A stretch of DNA of 64,000 bases from Spinacia oleracea (GCF_020520425.1 NC_079492.1:141674361-141738360), one strand, 5' to 3'; counted from the stretch's first letter, positions 36,761 through 49,455 are shown. A program made the numbers and translations. The notes: generated from the letters alone by a model not told the origin.

Positions 36761-38755
36761 TCATGCAGGTTTTTGCAGAAGTAGTGCCAACACATAAGAA
36801 AGTGCAGCATCAATTGAAGACAAGGCAACAATCAGCCCGGCAACAAGTACAAGGGTGAGGGTGGCAGTTCGCAGCTGCAACCAAAAACAAAACGAGATTA
36901 GATTAAAACTCCCCTAATGAAACGCATGCTTTTGACACAAACAAGCAATCAAGCATCTTAATTCTTGATCAATACATCAGGTACCAAATGTTAGGTTAGG
37001 CTAGGTTAGATTTCGGACTTTTTATATGCACCACTTTACTGCTTTCTATGGCACAATGTTCAAACAAGGCCTAGGCATTAGACTTACAGGTTCTTGATAG
37101 GCAATCTAGGGTCCCTTTGTTCAGTCAAAGTCATACAATAATGCTTTCTAACAACAGAAAGGAGTTAAAACATCATAGAAAATAACCCAAGTAATTTTGC
37201 AAGCATGTCCAGGCACAAAGCCATTATTGGGAGAGAAGAGAAGAAAAAAGAAAATACTCAAGACTGTTGTGTATAATTATGCATCTCTGTAACCAAACAA
37301 CGACATTACTATACCAATGTCGACATATTCCGAACACACCAAGTTGATACAATTAAATTGAAATCATGCTCTTCGAGAAGGGCTTGGTTTGGAATAAGGA
37401 AATGAAATATAATCAACAAGGCACTTACAGTGCTGCTCTTAGACTCACGAGTCTAAGGCAATATGATGAGATGATGTCCCGTAGATCTCAAACAAACTAC
37501 ATTGTTTCCATGGGAATTACACTAAAAGTACCAATGAGATATATAGCAAAAATTTGTAGGTTTGTACCCAAGAAAAACCAAGTTAATAGAGCTCCCAAGT
37601 TTGCATTCCAAGTCTTTTGTCAACATATTTCAAGAACATATTCAAACAAATTTTACAACAAGTTCAACCCCAGCAAGGTCTAATCATTCCACTGCAGCAT
37701 CAAATTGCGGTATGCTCTGTATATAACAAAATTACACAGAAAATTTGCCAAAGGTTTTGAGAGATACGATGTCCTGGAAACTCCAACATCTATGGACTTT
37801 CATGTACGAGTACTAAGAGACTAGACTATGTTAAAATAGAAGTATTATACTATTATGCATCTTGTTGGCATATTGAGCTGATAATTTACATATTCTGAAT
37901 TTCTGATTCAATTACTTCTGTTTGAAGTTAAATAACATAGGCAATTATACTACCACAATTCAGACAAGTATCTGTTTAATATGAACAAGGCCTAAACTAT
38001 TCTACAGAAGCAAATAAAATGCAATAAACAAAAATGTATCCAACATTAGGCAAGGATTGTACCGTATCCTTAAAACTCGGCCATTCTATGTACTTCAGCT
38101 GCCCAGGTTGATGAACAAGGAACGCAACCAATGATTTCAAACCCCTGAGAAGAATATGGCACAACAAACAACTCAGTACAATTACAGGCTACTAGTACTA
38201 CTTATCTCAAGTCTCAACCCCAGTATGAAACCAGAATCCACACAATTGTGTCTAATCCTAATACCTGATTGTTTCTTTAGAGAAATGTAGCCAAAATGGG
38301 TCATCATCACACTCATCATCAAACTTTAAACCATACTTTCCTCCCCTAGACATCGAAAACCGAGGTCGAACCTGCTTCTTGTGAGAATAATGGATCTCTG
38401 CCCTTAAATCCTAGCAATATATAAAGATAGGCAACTTAAAAAATCCATACAAAACACTAATATGCTTAGAGAAATCATAATCAATAGAATAATTAGACAA
38501 ATAATTACCCATTTTGGTACAAATTTACAAGTAACCAAGCCCCCAGTGTTGGCTTCAATCGACATTCGATTTCGAAATGAAAGCATTGGATTGCCATTAT
38601 TATAACCCAAAACTACATTAAATAGAAAGCACAATGAGAATTTTTTCAATGTCTTCCATACAACTATTCAAAAAAATTCAGCAAAACCAGTGATTTTTAG
38701 AATATATGAGGTTGGTACCTGAAGAATTTGACAACATCCCAGAAAAAGTAGCCAT
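36761..38755 (-). CDS. SecE-like translocase subunit, plastid SECE2 candidate (5 exons)
   Basis: SecE anchors and stabilises the SecY channel; plants have two plastid versions. Exons in transcript order: 38755-38719, 38612-38509, 38410-38265, 38144-38063, 36874-36761; all GT/AG, total 483 nt, 160 aa. Residues 1-60 (MATFSGMLSNSSVLGYNNGN...) are Ser/Asn-rich and could be a transit peptide. The middle is charged with an acidic patch (FDDECDDDPFW, about 78-88). The C-terminal third is the SecE signature: QLKYIEWPSFKDT (residues 111-123) followed by one hydrophobic span, LRTATLTLVLVAGLIVALSS (124-143), and a short tail ending LLLQKPA. The WP of the amphipathic helix is conserved. Residue pattern suits SECE2 better than SECE1, which is inference. 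An untranslated first exon is likely: an acceptor lies at 38791 just before the ATG exon. Intron 4 (36875-38062) is 1.2 kb. Confidence 0.75.
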
Positions 38756-38790
38756 TTCTATCAGCAACAAGCCAAAACAATTGAAATTCC

Positions 38791-39070
38791 CTGGAAATAG
38801 CAAGAACAAACTGTTAATCGTTACTAATTGAAAACCTAATTTAGGTTAATAAAAGTATAATCATATTCAATTTCCGAATTTAGGGCTTCGGGTGAGTGGC
38901 GGTGATGGCGGGGGTAGGGTGAGTCTGGGTCGTTATGGTTATGGTTGTGGTTGGAGTTAACTGAGTGAAAGAGTGAGGGGGGAGGGCCGCGGGGGGAGGG
39001 AGGGGATGTGATGTAAGGGTAGAAATGGTAATTTGTTACTCAAATATTTCCTCCGTATTTTTAATTTTAC
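38791..39070. other. SecE-like 5' flank
   Basis: Contains the probable leader exon and promoter of the SecE-like gene; a G-rich tract (about 38885-39010) would be C-rich in the transcript. No defined box could be supported. Confidence 0.4.
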
Positions 39071-39385
39071 TATTCCCTCCGTTCAAGACCTGACCAAATG
39101 GCGGGCTGGGCCGAGGGATTAAATCAGCCCGTTGTGTCAGGTCGGATTAAGATTTGGGCCAAAAAATTGTGCACGGCCCGCTAATTTGGACTCAAAATAC
39201 CGGACTTTTCGGGACGGGACAATTTTATAACTAAAAAGTGTAGTTTTATGTTGCCCAAACCGCTAAAAAAAAAATATATCAAACTTTCAGGTCGGGCCGG
39301 GGCCGAAAAACGGGTCGGAAAATTCTTCCCAAACCCACAAAAAATCAGTCCAGGGGTCGGGCCTAACCGGTGGGTCAGGCTCGTG
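39071..39385. repeat. GC-rich hAT-like repeat beside a Stowaway stub
   Basis: At 39071 ttccctccgttcaagacctg is a Stowaway-like end after TA, cut off by a GC-rich block with cgggctgggccg, cacggcccgc, gtcgggccgg and ggtcgggcc. The latter wording is typical of GC-rich non-autonomous hAT repeats, also seen at 47300-47590. The opposite end of the Stowaway stub was not found. Confidence 0.45.
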
Positions 39386-39514
39386 TTGATCAGGTTTACT
39401 CCTTTCCTTATTACTCCAAGTGTTTATTTGGTGAAGAATACAGCATTAAGAAATGTGAAAAGTGTGAAAGAAAAAATGATTGAGATAGTGTTTTATGGGG
39501 AATGGAATAAAGTA

Positions 39515-39814
39515 CTCCCTCCGTTCTTGAATATTAACCCCTCTTTCTTAATTGAGTTGTTCTTTTTTATTATTTTCTTTTGGAATCTATACTTAATTGT
39601 CTAATATTTATCTCCTTCACACCCTTAAAAATATTTCAAATGCTCATTCAGTCATTTGTTTACTCTCAAGTAAACTTTAATCATCATTAGACCCTCTAAT
39701 TATTTCTCTCTCCTACCCACATGAGTTATATTCTATTGGAATTCATGTGACAATTGTACTTTTGTTGGATTGTCTTAGATTTCAAAAATGACTAATATTC
39801 AAGAAAGGAGGGAG
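39515..39814. mobile_element. Stowaway-like MITE
   Basis: Starts ctccctccgttcttgaatat and ends atattcaagaaaggagggag, near-perfect inverted ends of about 20 bp, with TA on both sides. 300 bp, non-coding. Confidence 0.85.
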
Positions 39815-39815
39815 T

Positions 39816-40547
39816 AGATGATTATTTATTGATGAGTTAAGCTAAACAATAGGGACTCGCCTTTCACATTTTTCACCCTTTATGACCTATAACTTTTTTT
39901 TCACTCTTTAAAACCTTGAACTAACTTTCCGGCAACTGAACTCGAGGCTACTTACCGTTAACCACAACAAACATATTTATACATATATAAAATGAGTTAA
40001 ACTAATGTTTGGGGGTCTAATTCACACTTTTCACCTTTTAGGACATACACTTTTTTTCACACTTAGAGACCTCAAACACAAATTGGGGTGAGTTAACCAT
40101 AATCTAACCCACTATTAACCCGCTATTTGTACTTTATCATTGTTCACACATTTTTTTTGACCATCTATTTTGTTGTTATACGTAAACAAAAAGTATAACC
40201 ATGTTAGATCTTATTAGATCCGTCTCGATTTGAATATTCAAAATATTAAATTTTTTCAAGAAATGTTTGATTGAAAGTCATGTTATTTTACTACATTTTC
40301 GTTTCTCTTTACTTGCAACACTTTGTTTTTCACGTTTGTCAATGCATAACTTGATCAATTAATATATATAGTCATAAGTAAATATTATAAGAAAATAATG
40401 TTAAATCTTATAACAAATTGTCCGCATAAAAATAAAACAAAATTAACAGTATAGAGTACTAAGAGCATAAATTGTAGCTAACTCTTAGAGAAACAATAGT
40501 GGGAGACTCTTAGGTGTCTCTTAAGGAGAGAGAAAAATTAAGAGCTA
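39816..40547. other. Intergenic, nothing firm
   Basis: Two diverged copies of a segment with gggactcgcctttcacattt and ggtctaattcacacttttca (about 39850 and 40010), each followed by accttt and cacttttt, suggest an old tandem duplication of roughly 160 bp. A stretch near 40330 (tttgtcaatgcataacttga) resembles the MITE at 54347. No gene. Confidence 0.4.
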
Positions 40548-40913
40548 CTCCATCCGTCTCTTTTTGTTCTTTACGTTTTCCTTTTTGAGTATTTCAAAAT
40601 GTTTTTTACATTTCCTTTTATATTATCACATAAATGACTTAGTATTCTATCAAAATTTGTGTCAAATTATTATTTTAACCAATTAAATTCACTGGGACAT
40701 TTAATCTCTCACATTTTTCCATTAGGACATTCATTGGGACATTAAAATATTCTCAATTCCCAATATCAGAATTTTGATAGAAGTGAAAACATTATAAATA
40801 AACGTAATTTATCTTATTTAAATAAAAAAAAATTGAGGAATCTCGATGCAAATTAATTAATAGTTAAAACGCGTGAAAAATACCAAGTAAAGAACAAAAA
40901 GAGACGGAGGGAG
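40548..40913. mobile_element. Stowaway-like MITE
   Basis: Starts ctccatccgtctctttttgt and ends acaaaaagagacggagggag, inverted ends with TA on both sides. 366 bp, AT-rich, non-coding. Confidence 0.85.
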
Positions 40914-41156
40914 TACCTCTTATGTAAGAAATGAGAGACTCTTAATTAGAGTGTGTAAGAGAAAATTCTAAAATAAGAGCTAGCTCCAACAAATAAAAGC
41001 TAGTGTCATGTTAACATTTTTTGCTTGAAAATAAAATAAAATAAGAGGGTAAGAAAGAATAAGAGTTAGTGGTAAGAATTAGTGCATTTCCACAATTTTT
41101 GGGAGAGACCCTTATTTGGAGTTAAAGCTTATGTGGACATAGGAAAGAGATTAAGT

Positions 41157-41470
41157 GTCACGGTCCGAGTGTTTTGACACCGGATCGTGCGGCGCGCTCT
41201 TGCCTATGGGGCGGCAAGGGCGCAAGCCTTGTGCGGAAAGTGAATCTCAAGGCTCGGGGCACGAGCGGGTGTCTGCTTTAGAATGGGCACTCTTGCCTAT
41301 TGGCGACAAAAGCGAGGGTCGATGGTCGAACGGGGCGCTTGTGTGCACACAGCAGGCACAAGCGGGACCGTCGACGAGAGTGTATCTGTTTTGAGGGAGA
41401 CTTTGTTGGGTCTTAGAAAGCTTAAAAGCATGCGACAGCACAATATCTATAAAGGCTAGCAACAACACAT
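41157..41470 (+). repeat. GC-rich island, possible LTR fragment
   Basis: An abrupt change to GC-rich sequence begins with tgtcacggtccgagtg, a start often seen in plant Ty3/gypsy LTRs. The block contains repeated gggcgca/cacgagcggg words and the doubled phrase cactcttgcctat/gctcttgcctatg. The short frame across it is only a chance ORF. No second LTR, primer site or clear end was found, so the LTR reading is tentative. Confidence 0.35.
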
Positions 41471-41954
41471 GAATTAAGCAAAGGCAATTTCTGATGAAAG
41501 GTATTGGTTCATACCCCTCATAGAGGTTTATTTTGAATTAGCTAAAACTTGCAAGTAAAGGTTGGAATTACAGTAACATAATAATTCTCGCTAAAGCCTA
41601 GAAAACTATTAGAAAGATCCTAGAAAGCAATAGAAAGGAGAAATACAAGTAAATGAAGGTTGGATTCTAACACTAAGAGTCAGCAAAATAAAAGTCTCCC
41701 CGTATTGATGCTCTTAAATAGGACTAACAGTATACACTTATACACACTCTATAGATCGTGTGTAGTTAAACTTTCCTCCAATTACCAATTAAATTTTCGT
41801 CTAGTGGTTAAACCGAAGTCTTACCCATGTGGCTGGCTCGCAAAAAAAAATAATCTTTAACTTATTAGTTACACCCTTACACCGTTAGTCCGTTACACGT
41901 AATAAGCTCTTGAACAGTTGTTAAAAGGGGCTAACACAAAGAGGAAGTATAAAT

Positions 41955-42215
41955 CAATATCTGATATGTATTTCACAAATACATATCAACCACTAAACGA
42001 GAAAATAGGGATAAGACAAATGCTAAAGGACAAAATCAATTTTTTTTGAAAATGACGCCTTTTTTTGGGAAATGGCATCAGTTTTTGAAAAATGGCATCC
42101 ATTTTTCCAAAGGCATATGTTCTTTTGAAAAATGGCACTTGTTTTAATTTTTGTCTTATCTCTATTTTGTCGTTTGGTGGGATGATATGTATGTTGAAAT
42201 ACATATCAGATATTG
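41955..42215. mobile_element. Long-inverted-repeat element with internal tandem words
   Basis: The first about 70 bp (caatatctgatatgtatttc through gggataagacaaa) are mirrored in the last about 70 bp (ttttgtcttatctctatttt through acatatcagatattg). The loop holds about four copies of a gaaaaatggcat word. 261 bp, non-coding; the 140-codon frame on the - strand crossing it is a chance ORF. Superfamily unknown. Confidence 0.7.
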
Positions 42216-42411
42216 GCCTCTCCGCTCTCCTAACATAAACCAGGGAAGCATGATCCATAGGTGATTTGTTTTTTACTTTGTTCTCGGGAGGGGTCAAGTA
42301 ATCACAATTCACAAGGTATAGCACTATAGGGTAAAGGGTGAAGAGACACATCTCAGAGATGTGTTTCCAAACACTTATTCGAGGGTTAGACAATAATTTC
42401 ATCATCATTGA

Positions 42412-42600
42412 AAACTTTTGAGTACCACATTTGAGAAATGAATACCATTTTTGAACTTTCTGAGTATCATTTTTGAGTTTATGAGTACCACTTTTGAACT
42501 TCTGAGTATCATATTTGAACTTATAAGTACCATATTTGAACTTACAAGTGTCATATTTAAGCTTACGAGTACCACATTTAAACTTATTTTGATCTGATAT
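42412..42600. repeat. Minisatellite-like tandem array, about 22-bp unit
   Basis: About eight diverged copies of gagtaccacatttgaactta (variants gagtatcatatttgaactta, aagtgtcatatttaagctta). The array is not interrupted and differs from the flanks. No function apparent. Confidence 0.8.
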
Positions 42601-43734
42601 ATTTTTGTCAAAACATATCTGAAATTGAAATATAATTCCTCCCCTAAGCTATTGCCCCCATTTACATGATCTACAAACCTTTCTCTTTCTTTTATCGTCG
42701 TTAATTTTTCACGTTGGCATTCTCAGAAACAGTAATCTTCCCTTTACCCGAAGCATGCATCAGTAAAATAAAGCGAAATTAGTTAAAGGAAAAAGGGATT
42801 ATTAAAAAGCAGTCAATCTCATCATAGAGAAATCTACATGACACTTCAACCACTAAATCAATTGTACTATTGCAAGGGATGAATGAAAGTGATAGTTATA
42901 TGTTTGGGATTAAAAGTCTACACTCTAATAAATGATTTGAAACCATATTCTATCATAGTTGCAATAGTTCTAAGTTTATGTACGGAGTTTATTCAAAACT
43001 ATATTAAGCTCGGTTCGATCTACATGATTATTCTTGTTTAGATCGGATCCACAATAACACCTCCTTTTAATTCACCGAATTAGTCTTACGTGAATCTGTT
43101 CTACAATGATATTAGTGTAGATCCAACACCAATAATCATTTATAGCAACACTTTTATACAAGTCAAACAATTAAAATAAACTGAATTTGAGATGGACGAT
43201 AATAAATTAATAATGGCATTGTGATCACTCTTGGACATAAAGTGAAAAGATAGATACACAAGGAAAAAAACGGCCCACACTATTATAATTAGAAATAGAT
43301 TCGTTTCTTTTCATCACTTTTTTACCTTAGCAGTGTTAGCACTTGCCTCATGTAGAGATCCATTTAAAGATATGCAATATCCGTTTTACTATTTTTGTCA
43401 TTACTTAAAACACTAATACGGGTCAGTAAGCCGGTAAGAGGATGAAGTTGGATGGTTAATGTTTTAAGTTATTTTAATCCAAGTTGTGTGTCAACAAGCA
43501 ATGTTTTAATTTACAATTAGCTCTTGAGCCCGTTATTTGCATAGTGATTATTTAGCCCTTTTTTAAATTTTTAATTTTATTGAGAGTTTGTGATTTTAGT
43601 GTGAATATATGATTTAAATAGAGGAGAAATTTGAAGGATGAAAAAATATGTAAATTAAATGGTGAATTAATTTTGAGTGTAAAAAGGAAGATAAAGTGGA
43701 AGAGGTTGAACGAATATATGAACTAAATGGTCAT
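42601..43734. other. Intergenic, nothing recognised
   Basis: AT-rich; no gene, element end or RNA could be supported. Confidence 0.5.
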
Positions 43735-43987
43735 GGTGTTGAATGGGGAAGATGGGGCGGAAGAGAGGTTAGAGCAGTAAAATACAGCAAACAACAACAA
43801 CAAGAACAAAAATCAAATTGATAGCTAGATGAAATAAGAGGATGACACGTGTCATCTAATACTAGATATAGATATAGATTGGTGTTGAATGAGAGAGATA
43901 GAGTGGAAGAGACATTGGAGCAGTAAAATACAGCAAATAGAAAAATAAATTGATAGATGAAATAAGGGGATGACACGTGTCATCTAA
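43735..43987. repeat. 146-bp-period tandem duplication with ACACGTGT palindrome
   Basis: ggtgttgaatg starts both copies (43735, 43881); both contain gagcagtaaaatacagcaaa and end gatgaaataag..gatgacacgtgtcatctaa. Each holds the perfect 16-bp palindrome gatgacacgtgtcatc (43841-43856 and 43970-43985) with a central ACACGTGT, a G-box/ABRE core. The second copy is about 20 bp shorter. Confidence 0.85.
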
Positions 43988-45027
43988 CGACGAAAGGAGG
44001 ACACGCTAAGCAAGTACAAGAAATTGGCCCTGCTCCGCTTTATTATCTATGATTTTACTTTTAAAATATTATAGACGTATAGACAGACTAGATATAGATA
44101 CATAGATTAAATTGTTGGAATTGATAACTAAGGCAACCCTAAGTACTGTTGTTAGTCTACCCATAATTTACATCAATTACTCCCATCATCCTTCAATATA
44201 TAATAAACACTGCTTCATTTATGTGGAATGATAAAACCTTACATAAGGAAGCATGATCTTGATATTTCAACCCAATGTTTTTCAATAGGTCATTCAATAA
44301 TCAAATACTCCGTATGATCACTTACGTTGTATTTAGGGATAAAGATTATATCCAAATAATCTAGGATTTCAACTTTGCTAACGGCGTATCTAACTAGATC
44401 ACCGATTCACCGATGTTGATAGTTCTCCTAGTAAAATAAAATTATTAGGAAAAAAAACTAAGTTAAACCTAGAAAATTGTTGTTAATTGGATAAAGATTA
44501 ACATTATTTTCTATTCATAAATAAAGTATAGTGAATCAATCAATAAGCAAGTGTTCTGGTATGTAATGGGAACGGTAGGAAGGGCTTGCTCTATGCCTCA
44601 GATTCTCTATGCTGATAAAGATCTGCACATGTAAGAATGTTAGCTACCATCGGGGGTGGATCGGGGGTGGTTCAAGGATCCACCCTCCGATGTAAAGCCA
44701 GATAGTGTACGTATAAGATTCTTATGTAATTGCTTAGTAGTGGGATTGCGTATATTTGCAATAATTATAGGTGGGTCGAATGATGGAGGGGATGGGCTAT
44801 GATCCATAGGATAGCGATCCGTTGATCTTTTGACTATCGCTATCGTTTGAATGTTCCGATAGGAAAGGATGTTAGCTAGAACTTACTTCCGCCTGCTAAC
44901 AAGGCATTTGCTTGGTATCATATCATATCCCCATAAAAATTCCTAATGGTAGGCTAATAAGTATCCCGTATAACTAATCCCCTCAGAACAAGTACAACTA
45001 TCTCGATTGGTGTGATTGTTTTGGAAA
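43988..45027. other. Intergenic, nothing recognised
   Basis: No gene or element found. At about 44650-44695 the phrase atcgggggtgg is doubled and followed by its partial complement ccaccctccgat. Confidence 0.45.
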
Positions 45028-45295
45028 CACTACAAGAAATTGTATTTTAAACGATAACCTAATTACGACGGGTCAAAGATCTCGTCGCAAAAGCCTTTTG
45101 CGAAGGGGCTAACAACCAACCAAGACGGGAATAACCGTCGCAAATGTCTTTTACGACGGGTTAACGACGGAATTTTCCATTAACTACGGCCCCCTTTTAT
45201 GACAGGTTCGCGACAGAAAATCCAGTCATTAATCAACGATTATTGGCCTTTAGCGACGGGATTTTCCGTCGTTAATGGTACAATTTTTTGTAGTG
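45028..45295. mobile_element. Non-autonomous CACTA (En/Spm) element
   Basis: Begins cactacaagaaat and ends attttttgtagtg, with the CACTA terminus inverted at both ends, and AAA on each side as a 3-bp target duplication. Inside are repeated subterminal motifs: acgacgggtc, gacgggaataaccgtcgcaa, acgacgggttaacgacggaa and gcgacgggattttccgtcgt. 268 bp, no transposase. Confidence 0.9.
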
Positions 45296-46081
45296 AAAAA
45301 GTGAATGACCCCTTACATCAAGTCTTACATGAAATGATTGTGTCGTTGAAAGTACTTGAGTAGAGGCCTAGATGAGTGACTTCAATTCTAATGAAATAGG
45401 CCTATGGCTAGAAGTCTAGAAATTAGTTGCATTGGGTACAATATGTTGTACCATTTGTGGGGATAATTTGTCATGCGGTCCAGCCTTCTCCACTTGAAAT
45501 GTGGTGGGGATGGATCGTCGAACGCTAGGCATGCCTGTTTATGTATTCTTATACGAAGTATCAGAATCATTAGATAGTACGTGTTAGAATGTTAAATATG
45601 TTAAATATGTTATAAACAAATTATTCTATCTCCATCATGCCTAGCTTGCACTTTTGGGGTTCTAAGGTTCTTATGGGTACGGTTAGAATATTTCTTGAAT
45701 CGGTCTAGTTTCCTTTGAGCAATTCAGCACGGGGATTTCTCTCTATCACATTATTAATGAATCACGTTAAATCTTTTTGTTTTTTTATTTGCATTCTTAA
45801 TCTTCATTTTTGATTCAGTTATAACAGATACAATCAGAGAATCACGCATAAAATATGTATGATCATTGACTCATTCAAATGGTCCAAGTAGATTTGCTAG
45901 AACCAAACACGACTTGAGCGTTTTCTTTTATTCTCTATGGCTTTCTTCTCTTGTAACTTTACTTGTGTAGCTTATTCAGTTTCAAGGTGGTTCACATGTG
46001 AAATGGAAATGGAGTATTTAGATTAAATTCACATGTGAGTGCATGTAGGACTAGTTCCTCGCATTGAATTCAAATAGAGAA
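45296..46081. other. Intergenic, nothing recognised
   Basis: AT-rich, no supported features. Confidence 0.5.
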
Positions 46082-46090
46082 TATATTGAT

Positions 46091-46699
<609 letters not shown>

Positions 46700-46708
46700 T
46701 ATATTGAT

Positions 46709-47299
46709 TAATAAGTATATATGAGATTATGAGTAACTACCGGTTTTACAAAAGGGGGAAATTGACTCATATATAAGATTGGTAGGCTACTCTACATGTC
46801 AACAAGTGGTTTCATTATGGAACCCTGTCAAGCTTATATATGGTCAATATCTTCTCTTGTATAAGCTTGTGTATGGTCCGTTAAGTTTATCACTAGGGTT
46901 GTTTGATTCAAGTGATATTTAATTTTAATACCAATTATATGCAACTTTCAAAAAGGAAAATGGTGCTAGTAAAAAAATGGACGAAATATGTCTTATGTCC
47001 TTTAATTTATTTATTTTGCTTAAACTTGATCACCATCGCCTGAAATATAGGTAGTAGATATGCTGCTTAAACGGGCGCATGACATTGATAACCTGGCAGA
47101 AGTAGAGCCATCTTGGATCATCATAACTCATGATTTAATAACGGGTCCAAATAAGAATCTATAACGTATAATGATAATCATGATGATGAGTTCACAGTGT
47201 TAGTCAAAAAGAAACTGCTTTAATTTAACCAGTAAATAAAATTTCATCATATATTTCAAGTTCACAGTATCATGATGATGAGTTTACACCATGTCCACA
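46709..47299. other. Intergenic, nothing recognised
   Basis: AT-rich. The phrase agttcacagt.tcatgatgatgagtt repeats near 47185 and 47262. No gene. Confidence 0.45.
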
Positions 47300-47590
47300 T
47301 TGTATCGGGCCGAAAAGTTCAAGACATGACCTAGGAGCGGCCCAAGCCCACGTGCTTTCAGGTTGGGTCGGGCCGGTCATCGTGTCTAAAGGACAATTTT
47401 ACTAAATTTAACGTGCTTTGTCGACTTATCGTACTTTTACCAAAAAATTAAGGCACAAGTCCGCCCCATGGCCCACGACTTCGTGCCCGTGTCGGGCCGT
47501 GCTTTTTTCGTGCTCGTACCAGGCTGGCTTTTTTCGTGCCTGGTCGGGTCGGGCTTTGTACCGGCCCGACCCACAACCATCTTTATCTAA
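47300..47590. repeat. GC-rich hAT-like repeat (cgggccg/cgtgcc)
   Basis: Rich in tcgggccg, gtcgggccgg, ttttttcgtgc and accggcccgaccc. This resembles the widespread plant GGCACGAAAAAAGCCCGGC repeat attributed to non-autonomous hAT elements. Ends not defined; no coding gene. Confidence 0.5.
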
Positions 47591-48925
47591 ACATATCCTA
47601 ACTCTTACATTAGGACTCAGAAATGACGACGCTTAAAGTGCGTTCTATTCATCTGATTTTCACAATTATTATTTATGAAATTATTAAAACTATTAGGATT
47701 TAGTTTTAGTAATAAAATGTATTTGAGTAACCGTATTTTTCCTGAACTACTATTATCTGAACTTAAGTCTGATTTTGGTTGAGTTTGAGCCATTTCTACC
47801 AAGGTCATATTTCTATACACATGTGATGATCTGAGTAATGGAACGGGTCAGGTGTCATAACATATGGTAATTAGTTAATTGTTTTATCATGCACGAAAGT
47901 AACCAATATTTTACACTTTTATATTCAGGTTGAGCCATATATAAATAATAAACACACAATTTCAAATATAATCTCGATAATCCAAATGCAATTAGATCAT
48001 TTGGATTTGGTTAATTTAAATCAGGTCTATTTTGTCAAGTCAAACCGTTTTCACGATTCCATATATAGCTAAATATGCATGTAACTCCCAGCTGATTGGG
48101 GAAAGGGAAGATTGGATATATGCCTTTTCACAAATTCTACCGTCTCTTATCTTCTCTCCTGAAAAGCGGGAAGTAAGCATGCCTCTTGGGGATTTTAGCA
48201 TTGAGGCAACTAAAGATGATTGGAAGCTGACCATAGAAAACGAGATGTTGGATAATCTCATCATTATCTATTAAAAAAAAACACAAAAATTATCCAATAA
48301 TGATAGGCCTGATTTGATTTGGTTGGACCAACTTTGTTTTTGTTAATTATGATCGATCAATCGGATCCCAATGTTATTAATGCCACTTTATATTTGTTAC
48401 TACCACTCTCCTCCAAATTAAAGTACAATTCAGTGGATTATTACTATTATTATTAACTGTAATTACTTTTATTAGTGAAATTAAATCCATTCGTTCCAAA
48501 TTAACGTGGAAAATGATGTCAAATCCAGTAACACAAAATATATGCATGCTACTCTAAGCACGATTATGTCCCAATAAGGCAAAATCCATAACTTAACTTC
48601 CCCGCGCATGCTAAATTATTTTACTCTAGTACGGCTTTTGTAAGGCAACATCATGGCTTCTGTATGCCATACAAGGTCAAAGAGCATACAGTTGAAAATT
48701 TGAAATGAGCAATGAATAATTTTTAGTGGGCTTAGGGCAAAAGAGATTCTGACCATGTATAGAAGCTTGTCTGGTTATAAGCTGTTAGATGTTAGCTGAT
48801 TTGACTATCGGAGTAGTTGTTTGGTAAATACTTGTTAGTGTTAGATAGTAGTCTTTAATTTATGTGTGTAGGAGTACTCCCGCATATATGGAAGAAATAT
48901 GATGTTTTGGTTGTCTTTAAATATA
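47591..48925. other. Intergenic, nothing recognised
   Basis: Contains short open frames on both strands at about 48030-48275 without recognisable similarity. No element ends found before the MITE at 48926. Confidence 0.45.
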
Positions 48926-49446
48926 GGCAAATTTGTCCAAAAGGACTTTTTTATAACTCAAATTTTGCGAGAAAGGACCTCATATAATTTTTTTTTGTGA
49001 AATCACACCTTAATGTAATTTTTTTTGCGAGAAAGGACCTTAGGGAAGTTTCGACCATTGATTGAGCTTTTCCGACCATTGACTTGCGCGTGAGCAGCAC
49101 GTGTGGCTTAACTTGGCTAAAGGCACTGATTTTCCCGAGTCTTGAATTTTCAAACTTGATTTTTTTTCGATTTTTTTTCAACTTTAGATTTTAAAGCTTA
49201 AAATTTTTGAGGAAAATTGGGTGTGGTTAGCAAAATAAAGCCACACGTGCTTCTCACATGAAAGTCAATGCCCAGAAAAGCCAAGTCAATGCCGGAAACT
49301 TACTTTTGGTTGTCTTTCGCAAAAAAAATTATATAAGGTCATTTCTCGCAAAAAAATTACATTAAAGTGTGATTTCAAAAAAAAAATATATAAGGTCCTT
49401 TCTCGCAAAATTTGGGTTATAAAAGGTCCTTTTTAGCAAATTTGCC
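48926..49446. mobile_element. Mutator-like MITE, family B copy 2, 9-bp TSD
   Basis: Exact 9-mer ttaaatata at 48917-48925 and 49447-49455. Ends ggcaaatttgtccaaaagga and, reversed, ggcaaatttgctaaaaagga are inverted for about 60 bp. It is collinear with copy 1 over nearly its whole length (for example gggtgtggttagcaaaataa, agccacacgtgcttctcac). 521 bp, non-coding. Confidence 0.92.
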
Positions 49447-49455
49447 TTAAATATA

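Noticed and set aside
41790-41835. tRNA-like stretch tcgtctagtggttaa
   Set aside because: The D-arm words match, but no anticodon arm or box B in the right place, so not a tRNA gene.
41986-42408. 140-codon open frame on the - strand
   Set aside because: It crosses an inverted-repeat element and repeated words; composition is repeat-like and no domain is visible.
42412-42600. CRISPR-like array
   Set aside because: Units are directly adjacent without unique spacers, and this is plant DNA.
48032-48274. 80-codon frame and its antisense partner
   Set aside because: No recognisable domain, no splice context, in repeat-rich DNA.
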